From Natrarchaeobius oligotrophus (GTDB taxonomy: Archaea; Halobacteriota; Halobacteria; Halobacteriales; Natrialbaceae): a stretch of DNA of 64,000 nt. This document shows positions 28,032 through 35,477 of the stretch, piece by piece. Made by a program: the position numbers and the translations under genes. The notes under the pieces were generated by a model. The model was not told the origin of the DNA, did not search any database, and saw only the letters and a program-made list of their open reading frames with translations. Location: positions 124,001 to 188,000 of the forward strand of contig NZ_REFZ01000004.1 of assembly GCF_003841465.1 (NCBI RefSeq), written 5' to 3'. Positions within the stretch are counted from its first letter, which is position 1, and each line of letters begins with the position of its first letter.

Positions 28032-28874
28032 ATGAGCCGACTCGACGAACCGACCGTCCGGGCCCCGTTGCAGAACGCTGCCGACGTCGTCTACTGTCGC
28101 TATCCGGTTTCGGACGGTCGGGTCGCCGACCTCCGCACCGACCTCTCGAGGACGATCCGGAACCACTCCCGGCCGGAGCGGCTCGTGGGAATCGGCGTCG
28201 GCGACGATCGTCGTGAGCCGTACACCGTCTCCGTCTTCCTCGAGTCGTTCGCCGGAGGCTCGTTTCTGGTGTGGCACGTCGAGGGCGTGTGTCCGGACGA
28301 CGACCCCGTCTCGCTCGTCGAAGGTGTGGCGCTGTTTCGCGCGCTCGCGGAGCATCTGGAACTCGACGGCGCGTCGGTGATCGAACCGGTCGTCTTCGCA
28401 CGCCATCCGGAACGTCCCGGCTCCGTGGCCCGCAGCCTCGACGGCGTTCCGTTCGTCCTGGGTTCGACGGACGACGACGGTGAGCCGCCGGACGTCGTGG
28501 TGTTCCGACCCCGGATGCGATCCGGCCTTCCGACGACGGTGATTCGGTGGTTCCAGCGCCTGGTCGCGTTTTTCGAGGGCGGTCGGATCGAACGCGCCTT
28601 CGACGAGTGGACCGAACCGGTCGTCGACGCGGAGGGCGTTCACACCGAAACCGCGTTTCTCGAGGAGATCGACGGCGACTGGTACTGCGTCAACTACCTC
28701 GAGTGCGAGAGCCGCGAGCGCGTCTGGCGGGCGTACCACGACTCCGACGACGCCGTCGCCCGCGTCTCCGAGCGGGCGTTGCGCTGGTCGCTCGACGATC
28801 CGTCGTTTCTCGATCGAGTCCCGGAGACGCGGTTCGAGCTGTTGGTCCACGCGGTGAACGACCGCCGCCGGTGA
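28032..28874 (+). CDS. Haloarchaeal protein with C-terminal DUF6176-like domain
   Basis: A 280-residue acidic protein in two halves joined by RPRMRSGLPTTVIRWF. The first half (VVYCRYPVSDGRVADLRTDLSRTIRNH, TVSVFLESFAGGSFLVWHVEG, EPVVFARHP) and the second (GGRIERAFDEWTEPVVDAEGVHTETAFLEEIDGDWYCVNYLECE) look like two copies of a small alpha/beta barrel of the dimeric monooxygenase kind. The second half resembles DUF6176. ATG 28032 is chosen; the upstream open frame is antisense noise. No catalytic residues can be assigned. Confidence 0.7.
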   Translation: MSRLDEPTVRAPLQNAADVVYCRYPVSDGRVADLRTDLSRTIRNHSRPERLVGIGVGDDRREPYTVSVFLESFAGGSFLVWHVEGVCPDDDPVSLVEGVALFRALAEHLELDGASVIEPVVFARHPERPGSVARSLDGVPFVLGSTDDDGEPPDVVVFRPRMRSGLPTTVIRWFQRLVAFFEGGRIERAFDEWTEPVVDAEGVHTETAFLEEIDGDWYCVNYLECESRERVWRAYHDSDDAVARVSERALRWSLDDPSFLDRVPETRFELLVHAVNDRRR

Positions 28875-28935
28875 TGCGACTCGAGTAACACGGCACGGCT
28901 CTGACGTTTTCGACTGCCGGCAACGACAGGACCAA

Positions 28936-30150
28936 GTGGCCGTTCGGCTACGCTCAGACGTGGCCAACGCGGAAACGTCGGACGATTCGGAACGGTTCAT
29001 CGGGGGGTACAGCGGACGGATTCTGCTGGTCGTCGCGCTCGGCTGGGCGGCGACCCAGACCGGTCGTTTCGTTCTTCCGCCGTTGCTTCCCGAGATGCAG
29101 GCCGACCTCTCGCTCTCGCTCACGCAGGCTGGAATCGTACTGACCGTCTTCAACACGGCGTACGCGGTAACCCAGTATCCGAGCGGGCGGCTCTCTGATA
29201 GTTTGAGCCGGGCGACGCTGCTCGTGCCGGCGCTGGTCGTACTGGTGGTCGGAAGCGTCCTCATCGGCGGTGCGACGTCCTACGCGTTGATCGTCGTCGG
29301 CGCCGGCGTGTTCGGCGTCGGCATGGGAATGTACGCGATTCCCTCGAGGGCGCTGCTGTCGGACCTGTTCGTTCGCCACCGCGGTCGCGCACTCGGCGTG
29401 CTAGGGGCGGGTGCCGACGTCGGCGGCGGGCTCGCCTCGGCCGCGGCGGTCCTGGTGCTCGCCGTCGCGACCTGGCGAACGCCGTTTTTCCCGCTTGCAG
29501 CGGCGCTGGCCGGGCTGGCGATCCTGTTCGTCGTCTGGAACGCCGAATCGTACGTCGTTCGTCCCGCCCGCCTCGGCGTAATAGAGACGCTGTATCGACT
29601 GTTGGCAACGCCGTCCCAGCGGTGGGCGCTGCTCGCGTTCGCGCTCTTTTACTTTATGATCAACGGCGTTCTCAGCTTCCTGCCGGCGTACCTCCGCGAG
29701 GTCAAAGGCTTCTCTCCGACCCTCGCGACCGCGAGCTACGCGCTTTTGTTCGTCCTCGGGGTCGGTATCAAACCCGTCGCCGGCGGCGTGAGCGATCGGT
29801 TTCCGCGCCAGCGAGTCGCCACCGTCGGAATGCTCGTCGGTGCGGCTGCGCTCGCCGTGTTGATGCTCTCGAACTCGGTCGCTGGCATCCTCGTCGGGAT
29901 CGTTCTCTTTTCAGTGGGCTACAAGACGCAGTTTCCCGTCATCGACGCGTTGCTCATGGACGCCGCGCCGGACGGCAACATGGGCGGTGATCTCGGCGCG
30001 GCGAGAACGGTGTTTCTCGGCGTTGGAAGCCTCGGGCCGGCGTTCGTCGGCGTCACTGCCGACCGGTTCGATTACACGGTCGCGTTCGTGGGATTGACCG
30101 TCAGCCTGTTCGCCGCGGCGGCGATACTCTTCTGGCAGGGACGGCGGTAA
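28936..30150 (+). CDS. MFS transporter
   Basis: A 404-residue major facilitator with twelve predicted helices. The loop 2-3 motif QYPSGRLSDSLSRATLL (a G-x-L-x-D-x-x-R variant) and its second-half echo KPVAGGVSDRFPRQRVATVGM are typical. SRALLSDLFVRHRGRALGVLGAGADVGGGLASAAA is close to the NNP/nitrate-like and sugar-acid branches, but no substrate can be assigned. It starts with GTG at 28936; GTG at 28960 is an alternative. It stands alone between two regulators. Confidence 0.9.
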   Translation: MAVRLRSDVANAETSDDSERFIGGYSGRILLVVALGWAATQTGRFVLPPLLPEMQADLSLSLTQAGIVLTVFNTAYAVTQYPSGRLSDSLSRATLLVPALVVLVVGSVLIGGATSYALIVVGAGVFGVGMGMYAIPSRALLSDLFVRHRGRALGVLGAGADVGGGLASAAAVLVLAVATWRTPFFPLAAALAGLAILFVVWNAESYVVRPARLGVIETLYRLLATPSQRWALLAFALFYFMINGVLSFLPAYLREVKGFSPTLATASYALLFVLGVGIKPVAGGVSDRFPRQRVATVGMLVGAAALAVLMLSNSVAGILVGIVLFSVGYKTQFPVIDALLMDAAPDGNMGGDLGAARTVFLGVGSLGPAFVGVTADRFDYTVAFVGLTVSLFAAAAILFWQGRR

Positions 30151-30282
30151 CGTTCGGCGGCCCGACGAACGCCGACCGTCGTCCCGGCCGACCGAAAGCC
30201 CGGTTCGGACGCACTGTCGACTCACTATCACGATCGGCCGCGGACCCGGATCGTTATTACCGCTCGGGGTAATTGCGGTGTA

Positions 30283-30747
30283 ATGACCACAGAGGGGGAG
30301 CGATCGGACGCGACGGTCGATCCGATCGACATCTTGCTGATCGAACCGAACCCCGGTGATACGCGGCTTTTCACCGAAAAGTTCGCGGACGCGAAGCTCA
30401 CGAACGCCGTCCACACCGTCGTCGACGGCGAAACGGCGCTGGATTTCCTCCATCAGCGCGACGAGTACGCGGATCGGTCGTGCCCGGATCTCATCGTCCT
30501 CGAGCCGAAGCTCCCGGGAATCGACGGCGTCGAACTCCTCTCGAAACTCGAGGGCGAACCGGCGTTGAACGAGATCACCGTCATCGTCCTCACGAGTTCG
30601 GAGGCCGGGGAGGAAATCGTCAAGTCACACGGTCTCGAGGCGGATCACTACCTCCGGAAGCCGGTCGAACCCGACGAGTTTCTCGAGTTCGTCCAGCAGG
30701 TCGAGGAGTTCTGGCTCGCGATCGTCGAGCAGCCGGCCGGCGATTGA
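30283..30747 (+). CDS. Receiver-domain protein with degenerate phosphorylation site
   Basis: A 154-residue single-domain protein of the haloarchaeal response-regulator type (IDILLIEPNPGDTRLF, then PDLIVLEPKLPGIDGVELL, VIVLTSSEAGEEIV, DHYLRKPVEPDEFLEF). The Thr and Lys of the switch are present (LTSS, LRKP). The phosphoacceptor Asp is replaced by Glu74 (codon GAG at 30502) and the second residue of the acidic pair is Pro22. It therefore probably does not accept phosphate; Glu may mimic the phosphorylated state. No kinase or output domain is adjacent. Confidence 0.9.
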   Translation: MTTEGERSDATVDPIDILLIEPNPGDTRLFTEKFADAKLTNAVHTVVDGETALDFLHQRDEYADRSCPDLIVLEPKLPGIDGVELLSKLEGEPALNEITVIVLTSSEAGEEIVKSHGLEADHYLRKPVEPDEFLEFVQQVEEFWLAIVEQPAGD

Positions 30748-30878
30748 CACGGACTGCCGTCTCTGTGTCGTGGCGTAACCGCGACCGGGACGCGATTGTC
30801 CCGGAACCGACGGACAACAGCCCGAGTGAGTTTGCGTCCGCGAGAACCGCCGTCGAGAGCCCGAAGCGACGACGACCG

Positions 30879-31835
30879 TCAGCGCGTCGGAATCCAACTT
30901 CCGTGCTCCGATCCCCGGCTCTCGGCGTCGGGTTCGGCGGCGGGAACGGCCGATACCCGTTCGAACACCGCTTCGGGGTCGCGTTTCCAGTGCCAGTGCC
31001 AGCGCGTCCTCGCGAGACACCGCAGCTTTCTGGTGGTCGACAGCGACGGCTCGCCGGAGAGCACGTCGTACTCTCGCGCGCGGATGAGCGCGTGGTGTTC
31101 CGCATAGAGGACGGCAGCGAGCAACACGGGTAGCTGACAGTCCGCGGGGAGGTACCGAATGCCCGCGACGCCGTGACGGTAGAGCCGTTCCGCACGCGCC
31201 AGTTCGTCGGCCATCGCCGCGGCGAACGCGTCCGAGTACTCGAGGTTTTCGATCTCGGCGTTCGAGACGCCGTGTGACCGAAGCGTCTCCTGAGGGAGGT
31301 AGATCCTGTCGCGTTCGACGACGTCCTCACGGACGTCCCGCAGGAAGTTCGTCAGCTGAAACGCCTCGCCGAGCGAGATCGCGTGCGGGATGGCCGTCTC
31401 CTCCATCTCCGGCTCCATGATCGCCGTCATCATCACGCCGACGGCCGCCGCCGAGCCGCGCATGTACGACTCGAGGTCCGCGTACGTCTCGTACCGGTCC
31501 GTGGTGATGTCGGCGGCCATCGCGTCGAGAAACTTCGTCACCTCCTCGTCGCCGATCTCGTAGCGATCGCGCAGCTCCTGAAACGCGTCCAGGACGACGT
31601 CGTCCGGTTCGACCTCGCCGAGGGCCTGTGCGCGAAGCGACTCGAGTTCCGCGCGTTGTTGTCGTGGTGGGACGCCGTCGGCGTCGTCGACTACCTCGTC
31701 CGCGATTCGGAAAAACGCATAGAGGACGTGCGTGGCGTGGCGGACTCGTTTCGGGAGGAACCGCGTCGCGAGGTAGAACGTTTTTCCGGTGCGCTTCTGT
31801 ATCGTCTTACCGGCGTCGATGTGTTCCCGTTGCAT
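30879..31835 (-). CDS. crtB: Phytoene synthase
   Basis: A 318-residue head-to-head prenyl synthase that joins two geranylgeranyl diphosphates into phytoene, the first step to bacterioruberin and retinal. Both Asp-rich motifs are present: FFRIADEVVDDADG near residue 42 and NFLRDVREDVVERDRIYLP near residue 165; RGSAAAVGVMM precedes the second. ATG 31835 (MQREHIDAG) starts the family region. A TATA element (ATTTTATAGG on the reverse strand near 31915) implies a leader of about 55 nt. The gene is next to a Bat-like regulator, as bat and crtB are in the Halobacterium bop region. Confidence 0.93.
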   Translation of the reverse strand: MQREHIDAGKTIQKRTGKTFYLATRFLPKRVRHATHVLYAFFRIADEVVDDADGVPPRQQRAELESLRAQALGEVEPDDVVLDAFQELRDRYEIGDEEVTKFLDAMAADITTDRYETYADLESYMRGSAAAVGVMMTAIMEPEMEETAIPHAISLGEAFQLTNFLRDVREDVVERDRIYLPQETLRSHGVSNAEIENLEYSDAFAAAMADELARAERLYRHGVAGIRYLPADCQLPVLLAAVLYAEHHALIRAREYDVLSGEPSLSTTRKLRCLARTRWHWHWKRDPEAVFERVSAVPAAEPDAESRGSEHGSWIPTR

Positions 31836-32036
31836 TCTGTGTTCCGCTGAGTCGCGTTCCGTTTTTCCGAGTCGCGTTGCGTCGCTCAGATGTAACCCGT
31901 ACAACAGTTGCCTATAAAATAGCTAGGCCTCACTAGTAGGGTCTGAAACCGCCGGCGGGGACGGCCGCGACACGCCGTTGGCGTCGAACGAACGTCGTCG
32001 TTCGCTCCCGTCGGACCGCTCGCAGATCGACGGCAG

Positions 32037-33671
32037 TCACTCCGTCTGGCGTCCGACGACGCGATCTCCGTCGAACAGTTCGTCGAGGAGTTTCGCCTGT
32101 GCGGAACGGAGGTGCTGGTGGAACGTCGATCGGGTGATCCCCATCGACTCGGCCAGTTCCTCGCCGGAGACGGCGCGCGGCCACTCGAAGTAATCGGAGA
32201 CGTAGGCCTTCCGTAACGCGAGCAGTTGTCTGTCGGTCAGCGTCGACTCGAGGCGCGCGGCGAGGTCTCGTGGCGTTCGAGAGGGCCGTTCGATCTCCTG
32301 ATAGCTGATCAGTTCGACCCGGTTCAGCCGGTCGTCGAGGAGGTTGAACGCCGACCGTGCAGACTGGCTGTTCGGCATCTCGAGTGTGAGATCGACGACG
32401 TTCTCGTCCGTGTCGAGACGACGGATCACCGCTCCGTGGTCGGCGAGTCTCGTAACGAGTCCGTCGGTCAGCGTGAGTTCGAGGAGCGTCCCGTCTTCCC
32501 GCTCGGACAGAACGGTGACGGCCGTGACGCCGTCGACGCGGGCCGCAGCGTCTGCGACGCCGTCAGTCCGACCGACGTACAGGTACAGAAGCGGGGTGCC
32601 GTCGCCGTCGTAGGTCTGGCCACGATAGCTGACCGTCGCCTCGAGTTCACGTGCTAGCGTGGTGACGATCAACGACGGATCTTCGATCGCGACCTCGAGT
32701 TCGACGACGGCTTCGCTCGTCAGCATGCGCCGGGTCTCGATCGCATTCACGGCCGTTCCGATCGTTCCCGCGAGCGACTCGAGGACGAGCACCTCCCGAT
32801 CTTCGAACGCGTCGGGCTCGGTCGCGAACACGACGACGACCCCGTGGGTTACTTCCCCGTGGATCAGGGGAAGCGCCGCCATCGATCGAACCGCTTCGTC
32901 GGCACCGACGCACGTCGACCAGTCGCGGTCCCCGCCCGAAGCGGTTCGCTCGAGGCCCTGAACGATCTGTGGCTCGCTCGTCTCGAGTGCGCGGACGGCG
33001 GGATGTGAGCCGTCCGGCGCGAGAAGGAGGTCGTCTTCGACGGTCGCGTCGATCCGCCCGCCCCACTCGCTCGGCGCGATCCGACCGCCGGTGACGTCGA
33101 CCCGGCCGATCCAGGCGAACTCGTAGGGTTCGACGTCGACGAGGTGTCCGCAGACGCGACGCTCGATCTCGTCGCGGGTTCCCGCGCCGACGGCGTCGGT
33201 GACGTCCCGAACCAGTCCGTCGACGCGCTCGAGAACGCGCTCGAGCGTTCGACGCTCGGCCCGCAGCTGTTCGGCCGACTCCTCGGCGGCCAGTTCCGCC
33301 AGCTTCCGATCCGTGATGTCGAGGTGGATCACGGACGCTCGAACCTCGCCGTCGACGGTGAACCGGTTCGCTCGCATGAGAAACCACCGTTTCTCTTGGG
33401 GCGAGTGACAGGGATACTCCATGGCGAACGTCTCCCGTTCGCCCGCGATGACGCGTTCGAGTCCGTCGACGGCGCGTCGGGCGTGCTCGTCGTCGTCGGT
33501 CGTCGCCGCGGCGATGTAGTCGACGCCGACGTGGTCGTCGGGGTCGTCGTCGGGACCGAACTCGCGCCAGGATCGATTCGTCAGCAGAATCTCGCCCTCG
33601 TCGCTGATGACCGCGACGGTGATCGGAAGCGTCTCGACGGCCGCGCTGACGAGTTCGCTCCGTCTGGACAT
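32037..33671 (-). CDS. Bacterio-opsin activator-like regulator (PAS-GAF-HTH_10)
   Basis: A 544-residue regulator. Domains in order: PAS at about residues 10-120 (TVAVISDEGEILLTNRSWREF ... ASVIHLDITDRK), a coiled linker, GAF at about 160-310 (AALPLIHGEVTHGVVVVFATEPDAFEDREVLVLESLA), the Bat-associated domain at about 320-470, and C-terminal HTH_10 (LTDRQLLALRKAYVSDYFEWPRAVSGEELAESMGITRSTFHQHLRSA). Halobacterium Bat has this architecture and senses oxygen or light to control bacteriorhodopsin and carotenoid genes. It is upstream of crtB on the same strand, so control of crtB is a reasonable inference. Confidence 0.92.
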   Translation of the reverse strand: MSRRSELVSAAVETLPITVAVISDEGEILLTNRSWREFGPDDDPDDHVGVDYIAAATTDDDEHARRAVDGLERVIAGERETFAMEYPCHSPQEKRWFLMRANRFTVDGEVRASVIHLDITDRKLAELAAEESAEQLRAERRTLERVLERVDGLVRDVTDAVGAGTRDEIERRVCGHLVDVEPYEFAWIGRVDVTGGRIAPSEWGGRIDATVEDDLLLAPDGSHPAVRALETSEPQIVQGLERTASGGDRDWSTCVGADEAVRSMAALPLIHGEVTHGVVVVFATEPDAFEDREVLVLESLAGTIGTAVNAIETRRMLTSEAVVELEVAIEDPSLIVTTLARELEATVSYRGQTYDGDGTPLLYLYVGRTDGVADAAARVDGVTAVTVLSEREDGTLLELTLTDGLVTRLADHGAVIRRLDTDENVVDLTLEMPNSQSARSAFNLLDDRLNRVELISYQEIERPSRTPRDLAARLESTLTDRQLLALRKAYVSDYFEWPRAVSGEELAESMGITRSTFHQHLRSAQAKLLDELFDGDRVVGRQTE

Positions 33672-33927
33672 CGTCGGTCGATAGGAACAGAGCCACCTTA
33701 ACAGACGTGGGTGACGATCAGATAGGTCACGTATCGAACGGCTTTCCCGCAGCTTTCGATGAACGTCCACCAGCCGAGGGACGCCGAACTCGTCTTCGTT
33801 CAAGAGCGGCTGTACGGTCCGTCCTGTCGGCGGCCGAAACTTCCGCCTGGAGCGGACTGTGTACGCCGATGGCAGCTCGAGCAATACTTTTGTGCGCGGT
33901 CGTGGACTCCCACGACGGAGATCAGAT

Positions 33928-34497
33928 GTGAAAAACAGCCAGTCACCACCACAGGCGATCGAGTTGTGGATCCGGTCGTTCACGCCGACGACGACGGGTC
34001 GAACACACGAGCGGGCGCTCGAGCAACTAGAGCGTCTCGAATCTTCCCTCCCGATCGAACGGGTCGACGTCCGCATCTGGGGATCCGAGATCGAGTGTAC
34101 GGCCCGGTCCCGACGCGTTCCGCAGCTCGCGGAGATTCTGGACCGTCTCGAAGCGTTCGAGGAGTGGGCCGCGGAATCCGGTCGCCGACTGGAGCCGTTC
34201 TTCCGGCGTCGACGCGCCGAATCGACGATAACGGGCGAGTGCAAGGACGTCCACCGGCTCCCGACGATCGCGCTCGCGGAGTACGACGGCGGTGAAGTCG
34301 TTCACGTCGCACCCTGTCTCGACGGCGAGCGAACCGTCGACGTCTTCGACCGGCTGGATGCGCTCGGGGACGGACGACGGACCGACTCGGCGTTGCGCTT
34401 CGAAGACGACTCGGCGGACGAGGGTGACCGTCCGTCGGGTGACTCCCTCGAGACCGAGTCGCACCGAACCGAACCGTCGTCTCCTCACTCGGGCTGA
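33928..34497 (+). CDS. Haloarchaeal HTH-associated protein
   Basis: A 189-residue protein starting with GTG at 33928, a few dozen bases after a TATA-like AATACTTTTG (about 33890). IELWIRSFTPTTTGRTHERALEQLERLESSLPIERVDVRIWGSEI and FEEWAAESGRRLEPFFRRR...TITGE....LPTIALAEYDGGEVVHVAPC match a frequent uncharacterised haloarchaeal family annotated as HTH domain protein. The final 50 residues are acidic and disordered. Its start is divergent from the Bat-like gene with 256 bp between, so it may share its regulation. Confidence 0.7.
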   Translation: MKNSQSPPQAIELWIRSFTPTTTGRTHERALEQLERLESSLPIERVDVRIWGSEIECTARSRRVPQLAEILDRLEAFEEWAAESGRRLEPFFRRRRAESTITGECKDVHRLPTIALAEYDGGEVVHVAPCLDGERTVDVFDRLDALGDGRRTDSALRFEDDSADEGDRPSGDSLETESHRTEPSSPHSG

Positions 34498-34625
34498 TTT
34501 TCCTCCGATCCACCGCCGCGTCCGGCCGGTTCGTTCCGTCGATCGACGCGACTATCGGTACTCGAGACACGTCCGCCGCGGAGACCGTACGAACTTATAT
34601 GCGAGTGTGTGGCATACTATCTCTC

Positions 34626-34787
34626 ATGCCCAGTCACGCGGCGACCACCGACCGATCGCGGTGTCGAAACTGCGGGTTCGAAGCACCGGGCGGCGACGAC
34701 GAGTGGATCCGGATCGACGTTCCCAAGCTGGGTCGGATGACGCAGTGTCCGACGTGTGAGAGCACGGACGTCATCACGAAACGGTAG
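34626..34787 (+). CDS. Small zinc-ribbon protein
   Basis: A 53-residue micro-protein with two CxxC knuckles: SRCRNCGFEAPG and TQCPTCESTDVITKR. The spacing of about 30 residues makes a single zinc ribbon. A TATA box (CTTATATGCG, 34594-34603) lies about 28 bp before the ATG at 34626, supporting expression from a leaderless message. Haloarchaea have many such one-domain zinc proteins, with roles mostly unknown; binding to nucleic acid or protein is possible. Confidence 0.8.
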   Translation: MPSHAATTDRSRCRNCGFEAPGGDDEWIRIDVPKLGRMTQCPTCESTDVITKR

Positions 34788-34875
34788 CCGCCGTCCGCGG
34801 GCACAAACGACGTATCGACCGTGACTCGTCGATCCGGTGGACAGACTCTTGGTCGTCTCGCGCGTACGAACGGAT

Positions 34876-35283
34876 ATGTCAGAGGAGACCGGCCAGGACG
34901 ACCTGCCCGCGACCGACGAGGAGTGGCGATCGCGACTCAGCGACGAGGAGTATCGAATCCTTCGTGAAGCCGGCACCGAGTCGCCGTTCAGCGGCGAGTA
35001 CGTCGACCACAAGGCCGACGGGAGCTACGCCTGCGCCGGCTGCGGGGCCGAACTGTTCGACGCGGAGACGAAGTTCGACTCCGGCTGCGGCTGGCCGAGC
35101 TTCTACGATACGGACGACGATCGCATCGAAACCCAGCTCGATACCAGCCACGGGATGCGCCGCACCGAGGTCCTCTGTGGGAACTGCGGCGGCCACCTCG
35201 GACACGTCTTCGACGACGGCCCGGAGCCGACCGGCAAGCGCTACTGCATCAACTCCGTCGCCCTCGAGTTCGACGAGGAGTAA
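34876..35283 (+). CDS. msrB: Peptide-methionine (R)-S-oxide reductase MsrB
   Basis: A 135-residue MsrB that reduces methionine-R-sulfoxide in proteins. Zinc is held by CAGCGAEL and [22 protein letters not shown] and the catalytic Cys in [11 protein letters not shown] are intact. ATG 34876 (MSEETGQDD) is chosen over an upstream GTG-type start. Length is normal for a stand-alone MsrB. An MsrA partner is not adjacent. Confidence 0.97.
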   Translation: MSEETGQDDLPATDEEWRSRLSDEEYRILREAGTESPFSGEYVDHKADGSYACAGCGAELFDAETKFDSGCGWPSFYDTDDDRIETQLDTSHGMRRTEVLCGNCGGHLGHVFDDGPEPTGKRYCINSVALEFDEE

Positions 35284-35375
35284 CCCGTCGACCGGGATCG
35301 ATCCGGGCGAGGACGGTCCAGTCGACGACGTCCGCTCGCAGTGTCCGACACCCTATCCCGAAAGTATCTGTTCAG

Positions 35376-35431
35376 TTTCGGTTCAGATACCAAGGATAGG
35401 TTCCGATTCGACTTTGGTATCGAAACGGAAA
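35376..35431. promoter_or_regulatory. Inverted repeat upstream of copA (candidate operator)
   Basis: The arm TTTCGGTTCAGATACCAAGG (35376-35395) matches the reverse complement of CTTTGGTATCGAAACGGAAA (35412-35431) at 16 of 20 positions, separated by 16 bp. It lies 47 bp before the copA start and can act either as a two-site operator or as an RNA hairpin. No other gene is near enough to own it. Confidence 0.6.
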
Positions 35432-35477
35432 TCCGCTTGAAGTTGTATCCCCTTCGTACGAACGAGGTGACCACGTT

